Shown here: positions 12,690 to 25,898 of the stretch, one piece after another
Layout: each line of letters begins with the position of its first letter
How positions within the stretch are numbered: the stretch's first letter is position 1
Position numbers and translations under genes: made by a program
The notes under the pieces: generated by a model
Databases searched by the model: none
What the model saw: the letters and a program-made list of their open reading frames with translations, nothing else
Told to the model about the DNA's origin: nothing
Source of the DNA: Haematobia irritans
Taxonomy: Eukaryota > Arthropoda > Insecta > Diptera > Muscidae
Assembly (NCBI RefSeq): GCF_050003625.1
Contig: NC_134398.1
Span: forward strand, 111,204,145 to 111,268,144
DNA length: 64,000 bases
Direction of reading: 5' to 3'

Positions 12690-15600
12690 TTATTTTCTTC
12701 TGTTGAACCAACCAGATTGTTCCAAAAACATTAGCAGACTGCTTAAGTTAACGTTTTCCAGGTCCGCCAGTAATCTGAAGCTATATGCCCCTAAAATTTG
12801 CTTACGCATTACACAAAATGCAGGACACTCACACAAGAGGTGTTTTATTGATTCCTTTTCCTCCGCATCATGACAGCTCATACAATAGTCATTATACTTC
12901 GCACCAATAGTTTTTGCAAAATCGCCTATCAGGCAGCGACCCGTTATAGCAGATATCAGGAGTGATATCTGGCGTCTCGAGAACACTAGCATATCTAGTG
13001 TGCGGTTTAAGTTTAAATGGGGCCATATTTGCTTGGTGTCGTTACAACCCTTACAATTCTCCCATCGAACATTTGCCATCATGACAGCCTTCTCACGCAG
13101 TAAGAGCTTGTAGGTAGCCAGAGGCACACCAACAGATTCTAGTTCCCCTGGAATATGTAAGGTAGTTCCTAGCCTTGCTAGCTCATCTGCTTCGCAGTTC
13201 CCCGGTATGTTCCTGTGGCCAGGCACCCATATTAGGTGAATATTGTGCTGCTCAGCCATCTCATTGAGAGATTTGCGGCAGTCGATGGCCGTTTTCGAGT
13301 TGAGGAACACAGAGTCCAAGGATTTTATTGCAGGTTGACTGTCTGAGTATATATTAATGCCAATATTGCTTGGAGCATTACTTCTCAGCCAATTCACCAC
13401 TTCTCTTATTGCTAATATTTCAGCCTGAAAACACTACAGTGATCAGGTAATCTTTTCGCTATTCGAAGTTCCAGATCTTTAGAATATACTCCGAAACCCA
13501 CTTGGCCATCCAATTTGGAGCCATCAGTGTAGAAATCTATATATCTTTTATTCCCCGGGGTCCGTGTACACCACGCCTCACTGTTGGGAATTAGAATCTC
13601 AAACTTTTTGTCGAAAAGTGAACTCGCCAAAGTGTAATCCACTACGTTAGGCACATCTGGCATTATTTTGAGGACCGAACTGTGACCGTAACTTTTTTCC
13701 GAGCACAGCGATAGCTCGCGCAACCGCACAGCCGTTGTTGCAGCTGACTGTTTGGCCAAAATGTCTCAAGGCAATAGATGCAGTATGACATTAAGGGAGT
13801 TTGTTCCTGTCTTGCTGAATGCACTTGAGATACACAAGCACGCCATACGCTGAACTTTGTCTAAACTTGTCGGCTGGTGAAGTGCCGGCCACCAGACTAC
13901 AACACCATATGGCATTATAGGTCTAACCACTGCCGTGTATAGCCAATGTACAATTTTTGGTTTTAGTCCCCACTTTTTCCCTATTGCCTTTTTGCACGAG
14001 TATAAAGCTACCGTTGCTTTCCTCGCCCTTTCTTCAATATTAAGCTTAAAGTTCAGCTTCCTGTCCAAAATAACGCCAAGGTATTTTGCACACTCACCAA
14101 AGGGAATTTCAATACCCAGGAAATGGGCCTAACCGAGGGAGTTTTGCGATCTTTGCAGTACATGACTAGTTCTGTCTTTGCAGGATTTACCCCAAGACCA
14201 TTATCTTTCGCCCATTTCTCAGTCATCCGGAGGGCTCTCTGTATAATATCTCTAACTGTTGATGGGAATTTTCCCCTGACTGCTAGCGCAACATCATCTG
14301 CGTATGCCACCACTTGTATCCTTTCTTTTTCTAGGGAAACCAGAAGGTCGTTTATAGCAACATTCCAAAGAAGAGGTGTAGAACTCCTCCTTGAGGAGTG
14401 CCTCTGTTCACATACCTTTGTATGTTTGCTTGTCTTAGTGTGGCTGAAATGCGTCTCTTCCTTAGAAGTTCGTCTAACAGCCTAAGTATACCTGGATCAA
14501 CATTCAGAGTTGTCAGTCCATTTAATATCGAGCTCGGATGGATGTTATTGAACGCCCCTTCGATGCCTAGAAATGCCACGATTGTGTATTCTTTGACAGA
14601 TAGTGAGCTTTCAATAAAGCTGACTAGTTCATGTAATGCGGTCTTAGTAGACCTGCCTTTCGAGTATGCATGTTGTCGTTTCGAGAGCAAACTTGAATCG
14701 GCGCTAGTTCTAAGATAAATATCTATCATCCTCTCCAGAGTCTTAAGTAGGAATGATGATAAGCTGATTGGTCGGAAATCCTTCGCATTCGAGTGAGAGG
14801 TTTTTCCCGCTTTAGGTATGAAAACGACTTTTGATTCTCTCCACTTTCGTGGAATATATGCTAAGTTGATACATCCTATATATATCGCCGACAACCAGGG
14901 GATAATTCTGTCAGCCACCGCTTTTAACTCCGCCGGAGTAATTCCATCAGGTCCGGGGGATTTGAATGATCCAAAGCTATTTAACGCCCATTTTATTCTA
15001 GATTCTGATACAATTTCCTCGATAGGAAACGACCGCTGAGCCACTGTGGCACCGCCAGTGCATGGTTCAACCGTCTGATTTCCGGGAAAATGTGTGTCCA
15101 ATAGTACCTCCAGCGTCTCCTCACTGGTCGTTGTCCAATTGCCCTCCGATGTTTTAATGAAACCTGGAGCGGAGCTCGTGGATGCTAGCACCTTCCGTAG
15201 TCTGGAAGCCTCGGACGTATTCTCAATGCTGCTGCAGTAAGCATTCCAAGAGTTATGCTGAGCCTTTCTCAGTTCTCGCTTGTATCCTCTCAGAATCTTC
15301 TTGTAAGCGTCCCAGTCCTCAGAAGCTCTGGTGGACTTTGCCTTGTTAAAGAGCTGCCTGCAGGATTTCCTCATATTACTTAATTCCGTAGACCACCATG
15401 GTGGTCGATGTTTCCCCCTTGGCTTTCCTCTAGGGCATGCAGCTTTCAGTGAGATGTTGAAGGCCTTAGTAATCCGCTCCACTGCGTGTTCGATATCTTG
15501 CACATTTCTCATATTTGTCTCTGTTATTTCCGGTATCATCATATTGAACGATACCCTATACCTATTCCAGTCAGCTTTCCTAACATTTGGCGGAAATATG

Positions 15601-16281
15601 GTCGTGGTGGTATGAACATCAAATTTGAAACTGATGTAGCGATGATCTGAGTTCACTTAAAACATGCCACTCAGATATCATTTCATTCAGTTCTTGCGAG
15701 GCCAAGGTGACGTCCAAAACCTCTTGCCTGCTTTTAGTGACAAAGGTTGGGGCATCTCCCTTGTTGCAAACTACCAGATTAGTACGCAAAATAAACTCTA
15801 TTAGCGACTCTCCCCTTGCATTAGTATCACTACTTCCCCATATACTATGATGCTCATTCGCATCGCATCCCATAATGAGTTTCGTCTTTGTTTTCAGTGA
15901 CTCCTCAACTAAGGTCTTTACGGCACATGGAGGCATCTCCCTGTCATGTCCCATATAGACCGAAGATACCCAATATTTGCATTTGGCTATTTCTAAATTG
16001 GCAACGACAGTGTCTGCATTGCACTTTGAAGGAAGCAGAAACAAGTTAAGCTCGTTTTTAGCAATTATACAGGCTCGAATTACATCATTACCAGTATACT
16101 GCAATAGTTTGAACCCCGGAGTACTTAATTCACATATTTTGTTTCTATAAACATATGGTTCTTGAATAAGAACTATGTCTATGTCCCCTTTCATCAGGAG
16201 AACTTTTAAGGCAGCACATGCAGCCTTACAATGATGAAGATTTATCTGGAGGATCCGTAGGACCATCGAGATTTTCAGCAA
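12690..16281 (-). pseudogene. LINE copy A ORF2: endonuclease, RT, RNase H
   Basis: The order of domains is: an endonuclease/exonuclease/phosphatase domain (from about 16263; LQINLHHCKAA, VLIQEPYVYRN, GCDANEHHSIWG); reverse transcriptase (SPGPDGITPAEL, RPISLSSFLLKTLERM, GTPQGGVL and the YADD box at about 14301); RNase H (FYTDGSKLDGQ, IYSDSQPAIKS, CEADELARLGT); and a Cys/His knuckle (CMSCH...LCECPAF) near the C-terminus. At least four frameshifts split it, near 15640, 14330, 14060 and 13760-13400. The RNase H places it in the I superfamily, most like I or LOA. It probably overlaps the ORF1 end, as usual for such elements. Confidence 0.92.
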
Positions 16282-17314
16282 CCGTCACATCAGCCGCTTC
16301 AATCGAGTCATCAAGAATGTCCTCTTCAGAGATATCGGTGACTCTCGCAATAACCATAGGTTCAACTTTGGTGAGTTCTGAGGCAGTAGAAGCCTCCTCA
16401 CGCATACGGTATCTATCCATGTCTTCAACTTTGGTATCTCCCTCGACTTCGGAAGAGGATCCGCTTACTTCTGATTCAGACAGAGGCTTGTCCATTTCTG
16501 AATCCTTTAGCTGATCGTTTTTATACACCTTCATTTGGATATAATGAAAGCCATAACATACACGGCCCTGAGACTTTGCTAGATGTGGCAAAGACTGAGT
16601 GTTCAATATAAACACTGCATGCCGTCTTGGTCCATCCACTTCATCCAAACGACCTTCCAATCAGCTGTTGGAAGATCTGGATTGCATTGTTTCAGTCTAT
16701 TTAAAATAGATTCAGGGTCAGGAGGGTTTGCAGGTATCCACGCATGTGCTCTAGGTCTAGCCGGTATGTCTTTCTTCTCGACTAACTCTAGAGCAGCTCC
16801 TTCCCAAACTTCACCAGTTAGTATCAGAGCAGCTTTAAAACATTCTATAGACCTCTGGTCCTCAAATGCGACTAGCTTAAATCGTCCTTGATACCAATCA
16901 GCCTCTTGGTGTCGAGGATCTGGGCCGGGAAACTTTTCCAGCACCTGTGAGTAGACGCTAGACAAAGCATTCTCAATTTCCCCCCATTTTTGCTTTGGAA
17001 CCATACCGTCCAATGCTCCTTTATTTATGATAGCCATCACAAGGCTGTCTTTAGCAACTGAGGCAAACGATCGTTGATCCCTTTTGGAGGATGGCAGCTC
17101 ATCCGGTGATCGTTCCCTTTTTCCAGCCTCAAGAATTCCTTGAGCCCATTTTAAGGAATCGCTTTGTTTAGCCGACAACGTGCTTGGGTCGACTGATCCT
17201 AATTTCTTTAGGATAAACAAAGATTTCTGCGTTCCTTGAATCTCTTTCGTGAGGGATTACCTCATTTTGATGGCGTTACCTTGGAAAAGGTTCGACTTGA
17301 CAAATTGTCGCCAC
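16226..17314 (-). pseudogene. LINE copy A ORF1 (nucleic-acid chaperone type)
   Basis: The reading frame pieces 17220-16603 and 16660-16226 overlap in different frames, so there is a frameshift near 16610-16650. A further shift near 17222 cuts off the start; copy B has one extra base in AAAGCATTTCTGCG. The middle has a conserved block (PRAHAWIPANPPDPESILNR) typical of an uncharacterised insect retrotransposon ORF1 family. The C-terminal 100 residues are acidic and Ser/Glu-rich. I see no CCHC knuckles. Confidence 0.75.
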
Positions 17315-18249
17315 TAAAAAATACCGGCGATGCGGCATACCAAAGCCAAAATTTAAAACAAAACTGAAAAATTCTGAGATATTTTAATCTGTAAACACTA
17401 ATTGCTTTAAAAACATATTCGTTTTCCTAAATCCACAAAATGGATTCCATCTTATTTTATTCTGTACCAAATATTTTTCTCCATACAATAGATACCGGAA
17501 ACACATTTTTAATAAGAACATAGAAATATTCTTGATTGAGTTCTAACTGCAATAGAACAACCAAAATGCTGCGGTGGGAAGTTTACGTCCAATCTTCTAT
17601 GATCGTAGTCATAAGGAAAAACATCTGTGATATTTTAATTTAGTTTTGTAATTATTTTTGAAATTATTTTAAATATTTGTTTAATGTCGTGGTGTTCCTG
17701 TGCCGTTACTTTTTACAATTTAAAATTAATTTTAAAAAATATGACAAAAGACTAAATATTTCAATAAAAAAATTCATCCCAGAAGAAGTTGGAAATCACC
17801 AACGAAACGTCGGATGTAAATATGAAATAAAGTCTTTTTATTTGCATATTGAGAGACCTTGAAAGCCCATTTTAGAACAGATCCAAAAATAACCAAAAAT
17901 GCAATAATTTTCATCGAGATGTTGGTGATAAGGATAAGGAGAATGAAGGACTTTTTGAAATCGAATAATATAAACATTTTCTCAATGAATACCTATGGAC
18001 CTTAGTAAGTACATAGTACATACAAAGTAACATAAGTTGAGTACATTTTCCGCAGCATTTTGGTTGTTCCTTTAAATAATGAGCATAATGAAATGAGCAT
18101 AGTTTTTATTAAAAGCATTTAAAACGGAAATAATTTAGTTATTGAAAAAAAGTCCGATAGTATCGATACTATCGATTGTTTTTGTCGAAACTATCGAAAA
18201 TGTCGAATTGTGCGACTATCTATAGTTTTGCAGCTCTATATAATGTTCA

Positions 18250-18313
18250 TAATATCACAATGGACTGAATAGTCTAAGTGAGCCTGAAACTAAATCGGGT
18301 TGCCACTTTAACC
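18250..18313 (+). repeat. LINE/SINE 3' tail relic
   Basis: ATATCACAATGGACTGAATA and the following 40 bases match the LINE 3' end, including a version of CGGGCTGCCACTTTAACC. Only the tail is present. It starts 4 bases after the right target duplication of the hAT element. Confidence 0.75.
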
Positions 18314-18317
18314 ATGT

Positions 18318-18740
18318 TCATAAACTAGCATAACATGTTTGCGGCATACATATATGTTAATATGTTAGAACATATTTTGTTTGGGACATCAGATTTTTTT
18401 TAATATAAGATGTGTGAATGCAAACATATATTAATTTAGAAATTGCCTATAAACATATATGTGTTTAGAAAGAGAGACCGAGAGAGTATAAAGAAAAACG
18501 TAAATGTTCGTGTTTGCTTGTTGACTCTTATATTTTGTTTATAAATAAATATTTGCAGTACAACATTCGAATAAATTTTTTATTTGTAATCCAACACAAG
18601 TATGAAAGGATTGGCGCCTTAAAAATATAAATGCCTAAGGTGAAACATAATATGCTTGAACAATACAAAGAATATTTTGTTTGGACAAATCCTGAAAATA
18701 TATATGCTTGAAGCAGAATGTATTTGGTAGTATTTGTTAG
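18318..18740 (+). repeat. Dispersed repeat (TTAATATGTTAGAACATATT family)
   Basis: The block with TTAATATGTTAGAACATATT, TTTGGGACAT and TGTGTGAATGCAAACATATA recurs in inverted orientation at about 26330-26495. Both are AT-rich and non-coding. Ends and class could not be determined. Nothing recognisable follows up to 19166. Confidence 0.45.
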
Positions 18741-19164
18741 AGAAGCGTTTTTTTGAGAGTGTGCGTGATTTCTTAAACGTAATTGTTAAACCGCTTTGTT
18801 AAAAAATATTCAATCGTATTCATTTGAATTTATGAAGATAATTACAAAATATCTTAAGATGTTTTGGATAATTATCTTAGAGATGAACCGTAGAAAAAAG
18901 TAACGGATTCGTATGATGTTAACGATTCCAAAATTGCTTAAATTTCATGATTATGAAAATTGTAACAACAATATTGAGAAAATTGTAGTCTAACGTTCTT
19001 CTTAATAGGAACATGAAATGGTATAAAATTTTGATATAATACATTTATGTCACCAGGTACTCATCTACTACAATATGACTTGACTACTTTATATTTAGGG
19101 CATACTATTGCCTTTTATGGAGCATAGTGTCCAATTATGTTCACCAAATGTGAACACTCGTGCT

Positions 19165-21107
<1,943 letters not shown>

Positions 21108-21129
21108 ATGGAGCCAATTGAAACAATAG
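21108..21129 (+). other. Possible short first coding exon with splice donor
   Basis: ATG at 21108 gives seven codons (MEPIETI) and one extra base, then GTAAGT at 21130, a consensus donor. The sequence before it is not repetitive, unlike the DNA after it, which would be intron. So short an exon could easily arise by chance; no acceptor or partner exon was identified. Confidence 0.2.
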
Positions 21130-21159
21130 GTAAGTAATATACATTGTAAGAATATTTGT

Positions 21160-22316
21160 ACACTGAGAACAGAAGCTTGCTCTTTTCCAAAGATGTTGTC
21201 TTTACTTAAATTATTTTGCTTGCTTTTGAGCTATAGATGCGGAGAATTGCACTAAGGATACGCAATTCCGTTTTAAAAAATTTAACTATTGGCTTCTCCG
21301 TCCCTTTTTTCATCTTGTAATATCAAAGTACCTTATAGAAGTGTTAACCACGAATTAAAATTCCAAATTGAAACTCGACTTCAAGTACATATTATGCAAT
21401 GTTTCAAATAAAATTTGAATCCGTTTCAGCTTTATAGTCAAGTTACACAACTTTATCGAATCTAAAGACGATTTCAATACTATTGAAGATTTGTTTCCAA
21501 TTTTTTAAGGTCAAATAGACCTCAGTTCTATAAATTTTTCATGTATATATACCCATTTTTAAGTCCTACCTCGAAACGGCATCATTCCTTATCGACTTTT
21601 GGTCAAAGAGAAAAACTTTGTATAGAGAAATCGTCTTGCTATGCTAGGCACAACTTGCTTACATGAAAAAAAGCATGCCCGGTTCCAAAGATTTTGTCTT
21701 TACTTTAAAAATTTCGGTATTGAGTCCGAGCCAAAGACGCGGAGAATACAAGTAAGGATAATTTTAAGACACAATTCTCTTTTAAATTTGGGTTTTGTGT
21801 ACATGCATCCAGGAAGCAAATTTTAATTTTTCGCTTTTTCAGCTTTTTTTCGTCGTATGCTATTAAAGTCATTTAAGAACGAGTTAACGCCAACTTTATT
21901 TTCCTAATTAAGACTCGACTTTCAGTAGAAATTATGCTATGTTTCAAGTAAAAAACGTCTTTAAAATAAAGTTTTTAAAAACATGTCCTATATTTGAACG
22001 ATTTTTTGCTTTGTAGTCAAGATGCAAAAAGGCAATAAATTTAAAGACAATTTCATTAAATTTAAAGAATTTTTCTGAATTATTAAAGTCAAGTTGACCT
22101 TAGGCCAAACATTTTTTCTTTCATGTTATGATACCCATTTTTAAGTGAAATCACTTAATTATAAGGACAATACGACTTCAGTGAAAAGTTTATCGACTTT
22201 TGGACACGGAAAAAAACTTTATATTAGAGAAATGCGTCTTCTATGCTAAGCAAAATTTACATTCGTATTTTAAAGACATGAAATATTTGACCTCACGACA
22301 ATATTTTTTTCAGTGT
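21160..22316. mobile_element. TIR element made of two diverged tandem halves
   Basis: The left end ACACTGAGAA and right end TTTTTTTCAGTGT are inverted repeats, with a 6 bp direct repeat ATTTGT on each side (21154-21159, 22317-22322). The interior is two diverged copies of one unit: GATGTTGTCTTTACTT at 21194 against GATTTTGTCTTTACTT at 21692, and TAGAGAAATCGTC at 21622 against TAGAGAAATGCGTC at 22225. It is non-coding. Class uncertain. Confidence 0.55.
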
Positions 22317-22383
22317 ATTTGTCGTAAGTACAAAGATTTCAAAATAGAAGTGCCTATATGTAATAGAAAATTTTTGTTAATGT

Positions 22384-22428
22384 GATATCACTATGAAAAC
22401 AAATCGGTCTTCCACTTTAACCTAACCT
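22384..22428 (+). repeat. Degenerate LINE/SINE 3' tail
   Basis: ATATCACTATG, AAATCGGTCTTCCAC and TTTAACCTAACCTA keep the order of the LINE 3' end with several changes and a deletion. Confidence 0.5.
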
Positions 22429-22620
22429 ACATCGAAAAGAAGTGAACTATTGTTTACAAAAAATGAACTAAACCATAGTAAGAATGACCATGATTTCACG
22501 CCAAAGATTTTTTTTTGTCGAGATAAGTTCATGATTTTCTCATAATATGCATGAACTAATATGTATTACATCACGTTATAGTTCATTATCACTACGCTGT
22601 GGGATGAATATACACATACA
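22429..22620. repeat. Dispersed repeat, GTGAACTATTGTTTAC family
   Basis: This shares CTATTGTTTAC, AAAATGAACTAAACC, AGTAAGAATGACCATGATTT and GCCAAAGATTTTTTT, in order, with 32806-32965. Both begin with ACA(T/C)CGAAAA. Probably a MITE family with A-rich ends; the right end was not located. The 390 bases that follow (22621-23007) hold nothing I recognise. Confidence 0.6.
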
Positions 22621-23015
22621 CTAAATATTAAAAATTTTATCAATTCTATGATATTTTAGATCCACAAAAACGTGTATAGGATATAGTAGACCGAATTCAG
22701 ATCTTGAGGGGGCAGAAGGTGCACTGATCATGAAAATTGCTTGAAACTGAATGTAAAATTTCCAGGTTTTACTTCTCGTAATCATTTAAATAATTGGGGT
22801 AAAAATCTATAGATTTTAGATATCAAATCAAGGCGTTATTTCATCATTTTCTTGCACACTTACAAGAGATGGTAATTATTCCTCTAAAACTCAACCCAAA
22901 ATGGTTCTTATACATCCAGAATCTGATATAGTCTTCATAGGTAAAATCTTTAAATTTATCTTCGGGAAGTGTACAAGTTGAACTGATCTGCTTGGGAGAA
23001 TATCTGTCATCAAAC

Positions 23016-23591
23016 TAGAGGTGTGCACGTAAGTAATAGTTTACTCACGCTCACGCACACTCACGACAGAAAAATCATACTCACGCACACTCACGCACGA
23101 TATTTTTTGGTAGGACTCACGCACACTCACGAAAAGAAAATTTGTATTCACGCACACTCACGCACGAAAACGTCGTGACTCACAAAAAACACCGTGACTC
23201 ACGAAAAATACCGTGAATCACGAAAAATATTGTGACTCACGAATAATTTTATGATTAATTTACCTTACCGAAGTGTCTGAAAACATGAGCTTTATTAAAT
23301 CGAGAGTGCTATTAAACTCTTAACATCTCAGGTGTCACTAGAATTGTAATTGATTTTAACTCTTAAGCGTTTTATGGTGGTGAGCAGGAATATTGTCGTG
23401 AGTGTAATTCATTACTCACGCACACTCACGAAGATATTATTTTCGTGACTCACGCTCACGTACGACATTTTGGTTTGTTAATCACGCTCACGCACACTCA
23501 CGCTGTTGTCATGAGCGTGACTCACGACTCAAGCACGAATCACGAAAATGTTCGTGAGTCACGACAATTTCGTGTCACGTGCACACCTCTA
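23016..23591. mobile_element. hAT MITE dense in TCACG motifs
   Basis: The TIRs are perfect: TAGAGGTGTGCACG and CGTGCACACCTCTA. The 8 bp target duplication is CATCAAAC (23008-23015 and 23592-23599). The 576 bp interior is dominated by ACTCACG/TCACGCAC and the complement CGTGAGT, dozens of copies crowding both flanks of a short AT-rich centre. In hAT elements subterminal motifs bind the transposase; here they fill most of the element. No coding sequence. Confidence 0.9.
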
Positions 23592-23630
23592 CATCAAACC
23601 CCAATGAAATTTTCAAAGGAAACTATTATA

Positions 23631-23878
23631 GTTGTTGTTTTTTGATTTCAGCTTAAAACCATGCATTGACTAAACTACAAGTGTAGCTTAACCAACAGAG
23701 GAAAATAATGTTTGTCAATTTATTTGGGCAAAGCCCTATAGACGGAATTACCACATTCCTCATCAGCATCCTCTTGGTTAAGCTACACTTGTAGTTTAGT
23801 CAATGCATGGTTTTAAGCTGAAATCAAAAAATAACAACAATGCTTAAAGAACAAAACCAACAATAAAAAAACAAAACG
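23631..23878. mobile_element. Retroposed 64 bp hairpin unit
   Basis: Arms 23631-23694 and 23775-23838 are inverted copies with one mismatch, around an 80-base loop. The unit plus an A-rich 40-base end is flanked by a 15 bp direct repeat (AAGGAAACTATTATA at 23616-23630 and 23879-23893). A duplication of that length together with the A-rich end suggests target-primed reverse transcription rather than a cut-and-paste transposon. Confidence 0.75.
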
Positions 23879-24484
23879 AAGGAAACTATTATATTTGCTT
23901 CATGGTGGTGTGTATTTAAGATTTGGACCGGTCGAACATACTTGTTTAATTTAGGTAATCCTTGGTAAACCTAACCCAACATACCGTTTGAAATTTGGAA
24001 AAAGTCGCATACTCAAAACAGGTCGCACAAAAAGTCGCATACATTTGTAAAGTAAAAAAAATATAAAGGAACAATTCTTTTAACATAAAAAGACATTTTA
24101 CCAACTATCGTATCATTAAAACGTAAACTTGCAATAAAGTAAAAATGATTTTTTTTTCTTTTTCCTAAAATTAGCAGAAACGTACGCGAACGCCAACCAG
24201 TATCAATTTACCATCAGCCAATTAAAAGCTTTTAAACCAAACAAAATAACAAAAATATTTATTTTTTATACTACACTTCTAATTGAGTCTGTGAAATATA
24301 TTGCACGTATGATTTGTTTATGGAAAAAATCATAGGAAAAACTTTATCAATGTCAAATTTGAACTCACTCTGACTCTATTTTGCTGGCTTTTTGGAGTGA
24401 ACGACTTCTAGTAAAAATTTGTGATGATTATCAAAAATTAGTGGCACTCGAACCAGAACACCGTGTAGTTTAGGTATTGTAGGT

Positions 24485-24545
24485 TAGGTGTCCATTGTGA
24501 TACTAAATGTGATTTACTTCTCTCTTAGTAATGAGTGCTTCTATG
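24485..24545 (-). repeat. SINE relic
   Basis: GTCCATTGTGATAC followed by ACTTCTCTCTTAGTAATGAG and TGCT parallels 570-627 of the SINE in this window, so it is an old minus-strand fragment of that family. About 590 bases before it (23894-24484) show no recognisable feature. Confidence 0.55.
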
Positions 24546-24618
24546 TAGTCCATTTTGATAAATTTGGTGAAATTTGTCAATTTTTTCTAGTATTTTAATT
24601 TTTATTACATATTCAATA

Positions 24619-25896
24619 AAGGGTGATACGGTCAAAATTTGGTCAAGGGAAAACGCGTGTAAATCGGTGAAATCGTTTATTTAAAAAATCAAATTAAATT
24701 TCTTTTTCAAGTTCAATTAGTATAAAATTCAGGAAAAATATTCAGTTAGGCTTTCGCTTTTCCAAATCCGAATTGCCGGGCCTCACGCTTGACACCTGCC
24801 ATCAGATTTTGTACAGCCACCTTGTCCACCTTCTTCGCCGCAGAAAGCCAGTTTGCCTTGAACTGCTGCTCGTCCTTAGCAGTTTTTTTGGTCTTCTTTA
24901 GGTTCCGCTTGACAATAGCCCAGTATTTCTCAATTGGGCGGAGCTCTGGGAGGGTTCTTGTCCTTGGGAACCACCTGCACGTTGTTGGCGGCGTACCACT
25001 CCATGGCCTTTTTACCGTAATGGCAAGATGCCAAATCCGGCCAAAACAGTACGGAACAACCGTGTTTCTTCAGGAAAGGCAGCAGACGTTTATTGAAACA
25101 CTCTTTCACGTAAATTTCTTGGTTGACAGTCCCGGAAACTATGAAAATGCTGCTTTTCAAGCCACAGGTACAGATGGCTTGCCAAACCAGATATTTCTTT
25201 GCGAACTTTGACAGTTATATGTGCTTGAAAATATCTGCTACCTTTCCCCTTCCTTTTGCCGTATAAAACTCCTGTCCCGGAAGCTGCTTGTAGTCGGCTT
25301 TGACGTAGGTTTCGTCGTCCATTACCACGCAGTCAAACTTCGTCAGCATCGTCGTGTACAGCCTCCGGGATCGCGCTTTGGCCGTCGTATTTTTTTTATC
25401 ATCGCGATTTGGAGTCACTACCTTCTTGTAAGTCGATAGTCCGGCTCATTTTTTGGCTCGATGCACGGTTGTAGACGATACACCCAGCTTATTTGCGGCA
25501 TCTCGGAGAGAGAGGTTAGGGTTTCGCTTGAAACTACCGGCAACTCTCTTTGTCGTCTCAGCGGCTTCCGGTTTTCGATTTCCCCCCGATCCAGACTTCC
25601 TGGTTGTCGACAAACGTTCCCCAAACACTTTAATTACATTTGTAACGGTTGATTTGGCAACTTTTAGCGATTTTGCCAGCTTTGCGTGCGAGTAGCTCAG
25701 ATTTTCGCGATGCGCGATTTTTGATACGCTGCTCTTCTTGCTTGGATGGCATTTTGACAACTGAAGAGTGAATTCCAAAACCAAATTGGAGCAACATTCT
25801 ACACACACAAAATGAGGGGTGTTCAGGTTTTTTAAATGCAAAATTTAAAGAAATACGTCAAGTTTATATTGACCAAATGTTGACCGTATCACCCTT
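24619..25896 (-). mobile_element. DD37E mariner-like element, copy 1
   Basis: The TIRs AAGGGTGATACGGTCAAAAT and its inverted partner end at 25896, with TA on both sides (24617-24618, 25897-25898). At 1278 bp it is full length for a single-gene Tc1/mariner element; two more copies lie at 35394 and 61848. Confidence 0.95.
24746..25752 (-). pseudogene. DD37E transposase, copy 1
   Basis: Starts at the ATG complement 25750-25752. The N-terminal helix-turn-helix (HAKLAKSLKVAKSTVTNVIK), second DNA-binding helix region and VVMDDETYVKAD catalytic block are recognisable. Lesions: a frameshift near the start (N-terminal lysines run into another frame); a CGA-to-TGA stop just after VHRAKK (about 25446-25448); a shift near 25215; and an 8-base-scale deletion near 24950 that removes part of the NPPNxPELRPIE region. 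It cannot make transposase. Confidence 0.9.
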
Positions 25897-25898
25897 TA

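Larger units (their letters stand above)
12581..17314 (-). mobile_element. I/LOA-type LINE, copy A (5' truncated)
   Basis: Non-LTR retrotransposon on the minus strand. From 17314 down: ORF1 missing its first codons, ORF2 with endonuclease, reverse transcriptase and RNase H, a short 3' UTR, and a tail of CCTAA/CTTAA repeats at 12581-12601. Compared with copy B (26512-31584), its 5' end stops inside ORF1. It lies inside the hAT element. A clean target duplication was not found. Both reading frames are broken by several frameshifts. Confidence 0.93.
12491..18238. mobile_element. hAT element interrupted by LINE copy A
   Basis: The ends are TAGAGCTGCAAAACTATCGA (12491) and its inverted counterpart TATAGTTTTGCAGCTCTA (to 18238). 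The flanks carry the 8 bp duplication TATAATGT at 12483-12490 and 18239-18246. Both ends are dense in ATCGATA-type subterminal motifs. Removing the LINE (12581-17314) leaves about 1 kb without transposase, so it is non-autonomous. No coding sequence was recognised in 17315-18238. Confidence 0.88.

Noticed and set aside
13935..15615. Several 70-120 codon plus-strand frames over LINE ORF2 (also 28113-29730 and 38072-39780)
   Set aside because: Antisense shadows of the reverse-transcriptase gene; they recur in every copy because the sense strand is conserved.
23030..23580. CRISPR-like array of TCACG repeats
   Set aside because: Irregular spacing, motif of 5-7 bases, perfect hAT TIRs and 8 bp duplication; eukaryotic context.
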